64,000 bases of DNA from Bradyrhizobium sp. BR13661 (GTDB lineage Bacteria; Pseudomonadota; Alphaproteobacteria; Rhizobiales; Xanthobacteraceae), in NCBI RefSeq assembly GCF_029892425.1, contig NZ_JARXWB010000012.1:124001-188000 (forward strand). Direction: 5' to 3'. Below the pieces are notes generated by a model. It was not told where the DNA came from. It saw only the letters and a list, made by a program, of their open reading frames with translations, and did no database searches. Of this stretch, positions 42,960-51,073 are shown piece after piece (the stretch's first letter is position 1; every line of letters begins with the position of its first letter). The position numbers and the translations under genes were made by a program.

Positions 42960-44669
42960 TTACGCCGCCCTGATCGAGCTCATGAAGCTGGCGACGCCGC
43001 GCTTGAGGCGGGCGCTTTCGCCCGCGAGCGATTGCGCGGCCGACTGCACCTGGGCGGACGCACCGCCGGTCTCGGAGGCGCCGCGCTGGACGTCGGCGAT
43101 GCTGGTCTCGACCTGCGAGGTGCCTTCGGCGGCGCGCTGCACGTTGCGGGAAATCTCCTGCGTGGCCGCGCCCTGCTGCTCGACCGAGGTGGTGATCGCG
43201 GCCGAAATCTCCGAGATCTTGCCGATCGTGGCGCCGATCTCCTTGATCGCCGCGACTGAATCGCGCGTCGCCGACTGGATGTCGGCGATCTGCTGGCTGA
43301 TCTCGTCGGTTGCCTTGGCGGTCTGCTCGGCGAGCGACTTCACTTCCGACGCCACCACGGCAAAGCCGCGGCCGGCTTCGCCCGCGCGCGCGGCCTCGAT
43401 GGTCGCGTTGAGCGCCAGGAGGTTGGTCTGGCCGGCGATGGTCTGGATGAGATCGACGACGTCGCCGATGCGGCTTGCGGCCTGCGACAGCTCGCTGATG
43501 CGGCTGTCGGTCTTCTGCGCCTGGCTGACCGCCTCGCTGGCGATCCGCGCCGAGGTCTCGACCTGGCGCGAGATTTCGCCGATGGAGGATGCAAGCTCTT
43601 CGCTCGCGGCGGCGACCGAATGCACGTTGGCGGATGCGTCGCCCGACGCGGTAGAGGCGCGGTTCGAGACCTGCGCGACGGTGTCGGCGGTCTTGGACAG
43701 CGTCGTCGACGACGTCTCGAGCTGGCCTGCAGCCACCGACACCAGCTCGATGATCTCGCCGACCTCGCGCTCGAACTGATCGGCGAGCCGGTTCATGTCG
43801 ACCTTGCGGGCCTCGCCCTGGCGCTGCTCGGTGACGGCCTGCTCCTCACGCAGGCGGTTGGTCTCGATCATGGCGTCGCGGAACACCTGCACGGTGCGCG
43901 CCATCTCGCCGATCTCGTCGCGGCGATCCGCATGCGCGACCGGCGCCTCGAGCTGGCCTTCGCTGAGCGAGGCCATGCGCTCCTTCAAGCCGGTGAGCGG
44001 CTTGACCACGCTGCGGCCGACGGCCCAGGCGATCATGATCGAAATCAGCATCAGCACGGCGATGACGATCGAGGCCGTCTGCACCATCGACCAGAACGAA
44101 TTGTCGACCTCGGACATGTATTCGGCCGAGCCGATCATCAGGTTCCAGGGCGCGAAACCGCGCGTGAAGGCGACCTTGTCGAGCGGCGTCGCATCATTGC
44201 CGCTGCGGCGGAACGAATAGCGCAGCGTGCCCTGCCCCTTCCTGGCGATGTCCATCAGCGCGATCGCGAACGGCATGCCATTGGCATCCTTGTTCGGACG
44301 CATGTCCTTGCCGACGAACTGGGGGATGCCGGGATTGGAGACGCACAGCCCGGTCTCGTAGTCATAGATATAGGCGTAGTTGCCGTGGTCTTCGTACCAG
44401 ACGTAATTGTTGGCCTCGAGGAAGCGCTTCTTGGCTTCCTCCTCGGTCATCTGTCCGGCCTTGTAGGCCTTGTAGTAGCCATCGGCCAGGCTCCAGACGA
44501 TATCGACGGCAGCATGCGCCTTCTCGATGCGCTCGGTGACGAGCTGGTTGCGCGCGATCCACAGCACGGTCGAGGCAACCATCGCCATGCAGACGGCGCC
44601 GACGAAGGTCATGAGGGCGAGCTTGGCGCCGATCGAGCGCAACGAAAACAGGTTCTTGAGAGCCGGCAT
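42960..44669 (-). CDS. Methyl-accepting chemotaxis protein with sCache domain
   Basis: 569 aa from the ATG at 44669 (MPALKNLFSL), with GAGGCAG upstream; an earlier in-frame start adds 19 unlikely residues. Membrane segments lie at about 15-35 and 190-212. The periplasmic single-Cache domain between them has YVWYEDHGNYAYIYDYETG and VGKDMRPNKDANG. HAMP follows, then a coiled coil with the signalling tip GQTNLLALNATIEAARAGEA. No PilZ domain, unlike the other receptor here. It has no adjacent che genes and acts with the chromosomal chemosensory array. Confidence 0.93.
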   Translation of the reverse strand: MPALKNLFSLRSIGAKLALMTFVGAVCMAMVASTVLWIARNQLVTERIEKAHAAVDIVWSLADGYYKAYKAGQMTEEEAKKRFLEANNYVWYEDHGNYAYIYDYETGLCVSNPGIPQFVGKDMRPNKDANGMPFAIALMDIARKGQGTLRYSFRRSGNDATPLDKVAFTRGFAPWNLMIGSAEYMSEVDNSFWSMVQTASIVIAVLMLISIMIAWAVGRSVVKPLTGLKERMASLSEGQLEAPVAHADRRDEIGEMARTVQVFRDAMIETNRLREEQAVTEQRQGEARKVDMNRLADQFEREVGEIIELVSVAAGQLETSSTTLSKTADTVAQVSNRASTASGDASANVHSVAAASEELASSIGEISRQVETSARIASEAVSQAQKTDSRISELSQAASRIGDVVDLIQTIAGQTNLLALNATIEAARAGEAGRGFAVVASEVKSLAEQTAKATDEISQQIADIQSATRDSVAAIKEIGATIGKISEISAAITTSVEQQGAATQEISRNVQRAAEGTSQVETSIADVQRGASETGGASAQVQSAAQSLAGESARLKRGVASFMSSIRAA

Positions 44670-44894
44670 TCTGCCTCTTCGGGTTGCTGACGCCGCGCCG
44701 TGGAGAATCAGGCAGCAGGCGATCACATTGGCGAGAACGCGAAAAATAGAGGCAATTCGTTAAGAACTCAGTTACGGCGCACGCCTGCCGGAGCTCGCGG
44801 CAGAAAGACGCAAAATCGGCCTGTCAACGGCTGACGTCCCCCTCGATCTGTGGCAAATGTCGAAGATCTTACCGAGAAGTTAACGAGGCCACGC

Positions 44895-46190
44895 ATGCCC
44901 GCGCCGAAACCGCCCGCCTTCGAAACCCTGAGCCTGCATGCGGGCCAGCATCCGGATCCCGCGACCGGGGCGCGTGCGGTGCCGATCTACCAGACCACGT
45001 CCTACGTGTTCCAGGATTCCGACCATGCGGCGGCGCTGTTCAATCTCGAGCGCGCCGGCCACATCTATACGCGCATCTCCAATCCGACCACCGGTGTGCT
45101 GGAAGAGCGGCTCGCGGCGCTGGAAGGCGGCGTCGGCGCGATCTGCACTGCAAGCGGCATGGCCGCGCTGCATCTCGCGATCGCGACGTTGCTCAACGCC
45201 GGCGACCACATCGTGGCGTCGAGCTCGCTCTATGGCGGCACCATCAATCTCTTGGCGCACACGCTGCCGCGCTTCGGTATCACCACAAGTTTCGTGAAGC
45301 CACGCGATCATGACGCGTTCCGGAAGGCGATCAAGCCGAACACGAAGCTGGTGATCGGCGAGACCATCGGCAATCCCGGGCTCGAGGTGCTGGATATCCC
45401 GAAGGTCGCGGGAATCGCGCATGAGGCAAAGATCCCGCTGCTGATCGACAACACCTTTGCGACGCCCTATCTCAGCCGACCGATCGAGCTGGGCGCCGAC
45501 ATCGTCATGCATTCGGCGACAAAGTGGATCGGCGGCCACGGCATCGCGATCGGCGGCGCCATCGTCGACGGCGGCCGGTTCGACTGGCGCAAATCGGGCA
45601 AATTCGGCGTGCTGACCGAGCCCTATGGCGGCTATCACGGCATCGTCTTCGACGAGCAGTTCGGCACGGCCGCCTTCATCATGCGGGCCCGCACCGAAGG
45701 CCTGCGCGATTTCGGCGCCTGCCTGTCACCGACCAATGCGTTCCAGCTGTTGCAGGGCGTCGAGACGCTTGGCGTACGCATGGACCGGCACATCCAGAAT
45801 ACGCACCTGGTGCTGGAGGCGCTGAAGTCCAACAAGGCGGTCGACTGGGTGCTGCATCCCTCGCTGGAGACCCATCCCGACTACCAGCTTGCGAAGACGC
45901 TGCTGCCGCGCGGCGCGGGCTCGATCGTCTCCTTCGGCATCAAGGGCGGCCGGCCAGCGGGACGCAAGTTCATCGAGTCCCTGCGCATGATCAGCCATCT
46001 TGCCAATGTCGGCGACGCCAAGACGCTGGTGATCCACCCCGCCTCGACCACGCATCAGCAGATGGATGCCGAGCAGCTGAAGGCCGCCGGCATCGGTGAG
46101 GAGCTGGTGCGGCTCTCGGTCGGCATCGAGACGGCCAGCGACATCATCGACGATCTCGCGCAGGCGCTGCGCATCTCGCAAAAGGTTTGA
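44895..46190 (+). CDS. metY: O-acetylhomoserine sulfhydrylase-type PLP enzyme
   Basis: 431 aa from the ATG at 44895 (GAGG upstream); a GTG at 44850 would add 15 residues. The Cys/Met metabolism PLP family is clear: SNPTTGVLEERLAALEGG, the aromatic stacking Tyr in SSSLYGGT, DNTFATPY, and the PLP lysine in MHSATKWIGGHG. Length and the FGACLSPTNAFQLLQGVETL segment fit O-acetylhomoserine aminocarboxypropyltransferase, which makes homocysteine from O-acetylhomoserine and sulfide. It is followed 4 bases later by an alpha/beta hydrolase gene, which suggests coupling but no known joint pathway. Confidence 0.9.
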   Translation: MPAPKPPAFETLSLHAGQHPDPATGARAVPIYQTTSYVFQDSDHAAALFNLERAGHIYTRISNPTTGVLEERLAALEGGVGAICTASGMAALHLAIATLLNAGDHIVASSSLYGGTINLLAHTLPRFGITTSFVKPRDHDAFRKAIKPNTKLVIGETIGNPGLEVLDIPKVAGIAHEAKIPLLIDNTFATPYLSRPIELGADIVMHSATKWIGGHGIAIGGAIVDGGRFDWRKSGKFGVLTEPYGGYHGIVFDEQFGTAAFIMRARTEGLRDFGACLSPTNAFQLLQGVETLGVRMDRHIQNTHLVLEALKSNKAVDWVLHPSLETHPDYQLAKTLLPRGAGSIVSFGIKGGRPAGRKFIESLRMISHLANVGDAKTLVIHPASTTHQQMDAEQLKAAGIGEELVRLSVGIETASDIIDDLAQALRISQKV

Positions 46191-46194
46191 GACG

Positions 46195-46977
46195 ATGAAG
46201 CTCTCCGTCAACGGCACTGAGGTGTTTGTCGCGACCGGCGGCCGCGACTTCGACAAGTCCCTGCCCACGGTCGTCTTCCTCCATGGCGCCGGCTTCGATC
46301 ATTCGACCTGGGCGCTGCACACGCGCTGGTTTTCCCATCACGGCTTTGGCGTGCTGGCGCCTGATCTGCCCGGCCACGGCCGTTCGGCCGGCCTATCACT
46401 GGGAAGTATCGCTGAGATGGCAGACTGGACGGCGGCGCTGCTCGATGCGGCCGGCGCTGCGAAGGCGCACCTCATCGGCCATTCCATGGGATCGCTGATC
46501 TCACTGGAAACCGCGGCGCGTCACCCCGACAAGGTGTCGGCGCTCAGCCTGATCGGCACGGCTGCGACCATGACCGTCGGCCCGGATCTGCTGAAAGCGG
46601 CCGAGGCCAACTCGCAGGATGCCAACGACATGGTCTCGATCTGGGGCCTCGGCTTCAACGCCGAGCTCGGCGGCAGCCTCGCGCCGGGCCTGTGGATGCA
46701 TGGCGGCGCACAGGCCGTGCTTCAGGCTTGCGAACCGGGCGTGCTGTTCAAGGATCTGTCCGCCTGCAATGCCTACGCGAATGCGCTGACTGCGGCTGCG
46801 AGCGTGAAGGTGCCGACGACACTCATTCTTGGCGAGCGGGACATGATGACGCCGGTGAAGGCCGGCAAGGCGCTCGCGGCGGCGATCCCGCATGCGAAGA
46901 CTGTCGTGGTGCCGGGCGCGGGCCACATGATCATGGCGGAGCGGCCGGACGAACTGCTCGCGGCGCTGAGAGGCTGA
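46195..46977 (+). CDS. Alpha/beta hydrolase
   Basis: 260 aa from the ATG at 46195, 4 bases after the metY stop. Motifs: oxyanion VFLHGAGFDHSTW, PDLPGHGRSAG, nucleophile in GHSMGSLISLE, acid in LGERDMMTPV and His in PGAGHMIM. No lid insertion of note. Co-transcribed with metY. It could release an acyl or thioester group in methionine-related metabolism, but that is speculation from position alone. Confidence 0.87.
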   Translation: MKLSVNGTEVFVATGGRDFDKSLPTVVFLHGAGFDHSTWALHTRWFSHHGFGVLAPDLPGHGRSAGLSLGSIAEMADWTAALLDAAGAAKAHLIGHSMGSLISLETAARHPDKVSALSLIGTAATMTVGPDLLKAAEANSQDANDMVSIWGLGFNAELGGSLAPGLWMHGGAQAVLQACEPGVLFKDLSACNAYANALTAAASVKVPTTLILGERDMMTPVKAGKALAAAIPHAKTVVVPGAGHMIMAERPDELLAALRG

Positions 46978-47122
46978 TAGGGTTAATCTTCGGCCTCGCG
47001 TTCCGCTGCCGCGCGCAAGGCGAGCCGCACCAAGGGCGCCAAGGCCCGCTCCGCCGCCGCCAAGAAAGCGGCGCGCACGCGGGCGCGCCGCCGGAGCTAG
47101 ATGGAGCGCCGCATCGGCGAAG
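46978..47122 (+). other. Short gap encoding an in-frame Lys/Arg/Ala-rich tail
   Basis: In the same frame as the hydrolase, after its TGA and two further stops, a 37-codon reading to 47100 has a histone-H1-like composition (RTKGAKARSAAAKKAARTR). There is no start codon. It may be a remnant of a basic protein tail or chance in GC-rich DNA. Confidence 0.25.
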
Positions 47123-48061
47123 CTACTCGGCTGCTTCGCTGAGATCGAGCCGCGCTCGCGGTGCCTCTCCAGTCACTACCGAGACACGCTCGCCCCAGCG
47201 TTCCTCGGGATAGTAATCCCAGACCGCGTGGTGCTGGCTCGCCCAATTATCCCATACGAGCAGCGAATTCGGCTGCCAGTGCACGCGGGTCTGCAGTGCA
47301 AGCTGGCTTTCGACATGCCGGAACAAGAGCTGGAGAACGGCGTCGCTTTCCCGCCGCGTTAGTTGCACGATATGCGAGGTGAAGGACGCATTCACATAGA
47401 GGAACTTGCGTCCCGTACGCGGATGGATCGCCACCACCGGGTGCTCGGTTTGCGGATAGGTCTTGCCGGGATCAGGCTTTGCGCCATAGCCGGCGGTCCA
47501 GGCCAGCGCCCCGTCGTGGATCGCGGTCAGCCCGTCGAGCAATTGCTTGATCGGATCCGACAGGAATTCGTAGGCTAGATACATGTTGGCAAAGGCGGTA
47601 TCGCCGCCGAGCGGCGGGGTCTTCGTCACCCGCAGCAGCGAATAGGCGATCGGGCTGGGATCGCAGGACACGTCGGGATGCCAGCCGTCGCCGGCGGTGA
47701 AGCGTGAATCCCGGCCGGTCTTCCAAGACAGGAATTCCGGATCGAACGGACCATCGCCCTTGAAGCGCGTGGCGGCGAGCTCATGCCGGTGCAAAGACTT
47801 GCCGAAGCGGCGCGCGAAGCGCTTATGGTCCTCCGGCGACAGTTTCTGGTCGCGGAAGATCACGGCAAGATTCTCGTCGAGCGCCCGCCTGATCTCGGCG
47901 AATTGCGTCTCGCTCACCTCCTTGGCGAGGTCGACGCCGGAGATCTCCGCGCCCACGGTCGGTGAGAGCTGCGTGACCTTGATCGTCTCGAACGGCTTGC
48001 GTTGGTCCGTATTCCAGCGTTCGATCGCGAGCTTGTCATTGAAGTCTCTGTAGAAACTCAT
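47123..48061 (-). CDS. TauD/TfdA-family 2-oxoglutarate-dependent dioxygenase
   Basis: 312 aa from the ATG at 48061, with GAGGAG 8 bases upstream. Iron ligands: HxD in DGWHPDVSCD and the distal His in SQHHAVWDYYPE. The 2-oxoglutarate-binding Arg is in ERWGERVSVV. TauD enzymes release sulfite from taurine or other sulfonates/sulfate esters. It is last in a minus-strand operon after a small protein and a sulfonate-binding protein, so organosulfur use under sulfur limitation is likely. The exact substrate (taurine, alkanesulfonate or sulfate ester) cannot be decided. Confidence 0.92.
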   Translation of the reverse strand: MSFYRDFNDKLAIERWNTDQRKPFETIKVTQLSPTVGAEISGVDLAKEVSETQFAEIRRALDENLAVIFRDQKLSPEDHKRFARRFGKSLHRHELAATRFKGDGPFDPEFLSWKTGRDSRFTAGDGWHPDVSCDPSPIAYSLLRVTKTPPLGGDTAFANMYLAYEFLSDPIKQLLDGLTAIHDGALAWTAGYGAKPDPGKTYPQTEHPVVAIHPRTGRKFLYVNASFTSHIVQLTRRESDAVLQLLFRHVESQLALQTRVHWQPNSLLVWDNWASQHHAVWDYYPEERWGERVSVVTGEAPRARLDLSEAAE

Positions 48062-48088
48062 TTTACCACTCCTCAAAAGGGTGCCCGC

Positions 48089-49042
48089 TCAGGAACCTGG
48101 CGTCCACTTCCAGACAATGTCGGAGACGTTGACCGGCTTCGGGATCAGGCCGAGCTTGGCAAAGCGGTCTGCGACGGCCTGCTGGGTTGCGATCACCTCG
48201 GCATCCAGCGGCACGACGCGGAAGTTGGAGCGATCCACGAAACGCCTGACGGCCGCGATGTCGACGCCGGTCGCGTCGGCTTGCGCCTTGGCGACGTCCT
48301 CATGGTGTTCGTTGGCCCAGACGCCTTCGGACGCGAAGGTGGTGTTGAGCCTCGCGACCAGCGACGGATATTTTTCGACGAAATCGGTATTGGCGATGTA
48401 GAACGCGTTCGGCTTGTGCACGTCCTTGTCGAAAACGAGGACGCGCGCGTTCTCCTTCAGCTCGGCGAGCGCGAGATAGGGATCCCAGATCGACCAGGCG
48501 TCGACCGAACCCTTGACGAAGGCCGCAGTCGCATCCGCCGGCGCAAGCGGAGCCGGCGTGATATCGCTCCAGGCGACGCCCGCCTTCTCGAGCGCGGCGA
48601 CCAGGAGATTATGCGCGCTCGATCCCTTACCAAAGGCAACGCGCTTGCCCTTGAGGTCGGCGAGCGTCTTGATCGGCGAATCCTTCGGCACGATGATCGC
48701 CTGGGTGTTGCCGTCCGATTTCACCGCGGCGACGTAGCGGATCTTCGCACTGCCGGCCTGCGCGAAGATCGGCGGGGCATCGCCGACATAGCCGAAATCG
48801 ACACTGCCGACATTGATAGCCTCCAGCAGCGGCGGACCGAACTGGAAGTCGATCCACTTGATCTCGATGCCGAGCGGCTTGAAGGCATTTTCCAGCGTCT
48901 GGCGCTGGCGAACGGCGGGGAAGAAGCCGCCCTTCTGGGTGCCGATGCGGATCTCGGCCGGCTTGTCCTCGGCCCGCACGGGCGAACCCGCCGCACTTGC
49001 CAGCAACAGAGCGCCAGCGATGATGTGTCGTCGCGTGATCAT
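48089..49042 (-). CDS. ssuA: Aliphatic sulfonate ABC transporter substrate-binding protein
   Basis: 317 aa from the ATG at 49042 (AAAGGAC upstream). Signal peptide MITRRHIIAGALLLASAAGS with cleavage after VRA. The SsuA/NMT1-like fold is recognisable from IRIGTQKGGFFPAVRQRQTL, VGSVDFGYVGDAPPIFAQAG, LKGKRVAFGKGSSAHNLLVA and VDAWSIWDPYLAL. It would capture a sulfonate in the periplasm for an ABC importer. No permease or ATPase genes accompany it, so it must share a transporter encoded elsewhere. It lies between a small protein and the dioxygenase. Confidence 0.9.
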   Translation of the reverse strand: MITRRHIIAGALLLASAAGSPVRAEDKPAEIRIGTQKGGFFPAVRQRQTLENAFKPLGIEIKWIDFQFGPPLLEAINVGSVDFGYVGDAPPIFAQAGSAKIRYVAAVKSDGNTQAIIVPKDSPIKTLADLKGKRVAFGKGSSAHNLLVAALEKAGVAWSDITPAPLAPADATAAFVKGSVDAWSIWDPYLALAELKENARVLVFDKDVHKPNAFYIANTDFVEKYPSLVARLNTTFASEGVWANEHHEDVAKAQADATGVDIAAVRRFVDRSNFRVVPLDAEVIATQQAVADRFAKLGLIPKPVNVSDIVWKWTPGS

Positions 49043-49070
49043 TTGCAAAGTCCTTTCGGTCGGCTGGTGC

Positions 49071-49265
49071 TCAGATTGACACAAGGTGCCGGCGCTCCGC
49101 GAACACGGCGCGTGCGGCGCGTTCGGCGTCCCGGGCCGAGCGGAACTGTCGGCCCTCGAGGCTGTCGAACAGGCGTTCTGAGGAGAAGAAGCGGAAGCCG
49201 CGCTCATCACTGGCGATGATGCCGGCGGTGCGGTCGTGAACTTCGATGATATAGGCTTTGGGCAT
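49071..49265 (-). CDS. Small conserved protein of the organosulfur operon
   Basis: 64 aa, starting MPKAYIIEVHDRTAGIIASD and ending RAARAVFAERRHLVSI. A beta-beta-alpha pattern is likely (GFRFFSSERLFDSLEGRQF followed by a helix), with no Cys or membrane segment. I recognise no named family but recall similar short proteins in Bradyrhizobium. It is the first structural gene after the Cys-rich upstream ORF and 28 bases ahead of the sulfonate-binding protein gene. Its ribosome-binding site is weak; AGGAG lies beyond a small hairpin, which hints at translational control. Confidence 0.78.
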   Translation of the reverse strand: MPKAYIIEVHDRTAGIIASDERGFRFFSSERLFDSLEGRQFRSARDAERAARAVFAERRHLVSI

Positions 49266-49276
49266 GGCTGCTTGTT

Positions 49277-49293
49277 CGCCGAACGGGTCGGCG
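49277..49293 (-). promoter_or_regulatory. Leader hairpin between the Cys-rich upstream ORF and the small gene
   Basis: Minus-strand CGCCGA / TCGGCG stem with a 5-base loop. AGGAG lies just before the stem and the start codon of the small gene 11 bases after it. When folded, the hairpin would bring AGGAG close to the ATG; when disrupted it would separate them. A role in attenuation is inferred. Confidence 0.45.
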
Positions 49294-49332
49294 CTCCTGT
49301 CAAGAGATTACGATCGGGATTTGGCTCGGCGA

Positions 49333-49395
49333 TCAGCAGCAACAACAGGTGCCGGTCGCGGCCGAGACGCAGCGACGCATCATGCGCTTGCGCAT
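49333..49395 (-). CDS. Polycysteine leader peptide (upstream ORF)
   Basis: A 20-codon upstream ORF, MRKRMMRRCVSAATGTCCCC, followed by TGA. Shorter starts at 49383 and 49380 give 16 or 15 residues. GAAGAG lies just before the ATG at 49395. Four consecutive Cys codons (TGT TGT TGC TGC) precede the stop, and a fifth Cys lies at residue 9. It is 67 bases ahead of an organosulfur operon. Short peptides with terminal Cys runs act as cysteine-responsive attenuators of sulfur genes in mycobacteria. By analogy, slow decoding of Cys codons under sulfur starvation would change translation or termination downstream. The mechanism here is inference. Confidence 0.68.
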   Translation of the reverse strand: MRKRMMRRCVSAATGTCCCC

Positions 49396-49653
49396 GTCGC
49401 TCTTCACTCGCTGGTCATTCGATCTCATGCAGCAGCTTTCGGCTCGAAGATGCAGTTTCGATGTTTCGAATATCGAGGGATTGCCCCGATCGGTCAATGA
49501 AATGGCTATCCATATTTGCCGCGGTCGCGTGCACGCACTTCTCTGCGCGCAAGCCGCCACAGCCGAAATCATCTCGCAATGATGTCAACACGCTGGGGGT
49601 CCATAGCGTGGTACCGTTGCCCTGAGAGGCGCAAAGAAATGCGGGAGGACGAC

Positions 49654-50385
49654 ATGACGGATACCATGAAGGGGCGCGTGGCGCTCGTCACCGGCGGCTC
49701 GCGCGGGATTGGCGCAGCCGTCTGTCGTGCTTTGGCCGAAGCAGGCGCGGCGGTGGCAATCAATTGCCGCGAGAGAATTGGCGCGGCTGAACAACTCGCA
49801 GGCGAGATCGGCAAGCAGGGCGGCCGCGCCATCGTGGTCGCGGCCGATGTCTCGCAGCGCGAAGCCGTCACCGGCATGGTTGAGCGCGTCGCGGCCGGGC
49901 TCGGGCCGATCGACATCCTGGTCAACAATGCCGGCATCGCGATCACGCGCGGCGTCGACGATCTCACCGAGGACGATTTCGACCGCACCATCCTGGTCAA
50001 TCTGAAATCCGCGTTCCTGTGCACGCAGGCGGTGCTGCCGTCGATGCGAGCGCGGAAGTGGGGCCGCATCGTCAACATCTCCTCCGGCGCCGCGCGTGGT
50101 GCCGGCTCGATCGGTCCGCACTACAACGCCTCCAAGGCCGGCATGGAGGGCCTCACGCGGGGCTATGCTGCGCGGCTGGTGAAGGAAGGCATCACCGTCA
50201 ATGCCGTGGCACCGTCGCTGATCGAGACCGACATGATGAGCGGCCAGCCGCAGCTCGTCAGCCGCATCCCGCTCGGCCGCTTCGGCACGGCGGAGGAGGT
50301 GGCGAAAGCCGTGATGCTGTTGGTGGACAATGCCTATATGACCGGGCAGACGATCGCGTTGAGTGGGGGAATGGCGTTCAATTAG
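49654..50385 (+). CDS. SDR-family oxidoreductase (3-oxoacyl-ACP reductase-like)
   Basis: 243 aa from the ATG at 49654, with GGGAGGA 7 bases upstream; an in-frame extension to 49516 is noncoding. Classical SDR motifs: GGSRGIG, NNAGIA, catalytic Ser in NISSGAARG and YNASKAG, and a C-terminal TGQTIALSGGMAFN. It is FabG-like and uses NADPH by the Arg in INCRER. Divergent from the organosulfur operon and convergent with the phn operon. The substrate is not indicated. Confidence 0.9.
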   Translation: MTDTMKGRVALVTGGSRGIGAAVCRALAEAGAAVAINCRERIGAAEQLAGEIGKQGGRAIVVAADVSQREAVTGMVERVAAGLGPIDILVNNAGIAITRGVDDLTEDDFDRTILVNLKSAFLCTQAVLPSMRARKWGRIVNISSGAARGAGSIGPHYNASKAGMEGLTRGYAARLVKEGITVNAVAPSLIETDMMSGQPQLVSRIPLGRFGTAEEVAKAVMLLVDNAYMTGQTIALSGGMAFN

Positions 50386-50439
50386 AGGGCTCTTCACCTC
50401 GCCCCGCTTGCGGGGAGAGGGGGACGAGAGAGCGCGGAC
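50386..50439. repeat. Fragment of CTTCACCTCGCCCCGC-type dispersed repeat
   Basis: CCTCGCCCCGCTTGCGGGGAG AGGGG-type hairpin between two convergent genes. Part of the same repeat family as 58291-58446; probably truncated. The stem CCCCGC / GCGGGG may terminate transcription from both sides. Confidence 0.55.
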
Positions 50440-51051
50440 TCACCACATCGTCGCCGCAGCGCGCTCCGGCCAGATGCGATCATACTCCGCGCCGCCGACC
50501 TTGTTCTGGCTCATCTCGGCCAGGATCTGGCCGGGCGTCGGCAGCGTCTTCGGGTCGATGCGCTTGTCGGGATTCCAGAGGTCGGCGCGGACGATAGCGC
50601 GGGCGCATTGGAAATAGATCTCGTCCACGTTCATCACCATGACGCTACGCGGCGCCTTGCCCTCGACCCTGAACGAGGCAAGCAGGTCCGGATCAACAGA
50701 GAGATGCGCGCGGCCGTTGGCGCGGACTGCGTTGCCGGAGCCGGGGATCAGGAACATCAGCGATACGCGCGGATCGCGCACGATGTTGCGCAGGGAATCG
50801 ATCCGGTTGTTGCCGCGGCGATCCGGCAGCATCAGCGTCTTGGGATCGTGGATACGGACGAAGCCAGGAAGATCGCCGCGGGGCGAGCAGTCGATGCCTT
50901 CAGGGCCGATGGTGGCAAGCGCTGCAAACGGCGCTTTTTCGATGAAGATGCGGTAGAGCGGAGTGACGTGGTCGGCGACTTTCACGGTCGAGGCATCGTT
51001 GGTGGCGCCGTAAATGGCTTCCAGCTGTTCGACCGTCTCAATCACCGTCAT
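50440..51051 (-). CDS. FMN-dependent pyridoxamine-phosphate-oxidase-like protein
   Basis: 203 aa from the ATG at 51051, with GGAGAG upstream. The split-barrel fold shows FAALATIGPEGIDCSPRGD, LMLPDRRGNNRIDSLRNIV and VSLMFLIPGSGNAVRANGRA, the MSMEG_1061-type flavin/F420-like subfamily. It is 22 bases after the phnN stop on the same strand, so it is probably the last gene of the phn operon. No known C-P lyase step needs it; it may reduce or oxidise a side product, or be an unrelated passenger. Confidence 0.85.
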   Translation of the reverse strand: MTVIETVEQLEAIYGATNDASTVKVADHVTPLYRIFIEKAPFAALATIGPEGIDCSPRGDLPGFVRIHDPKTLMLPDRRGNNRIDSLRNIVRDPRVSLMFLIPGSGNAVRANGRAHLSVDPDLLASFRVEGKAPRSVMVMNVDEIYFQCARAIVRADLWNPDKRIDPKTLPTPGQILAEMSQNKVGGAEYDRIWPERAAATMW

Positions 51052-51073
51052 TCCACTCTCCTTGTTCTGCCGG

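Noticed and set aside
44727..44894. SAM-type riboswitch before metY
   Set aside because: I could not find the conserved cores of SAM-I, SAM-II or SAH riboswitches in the leader.
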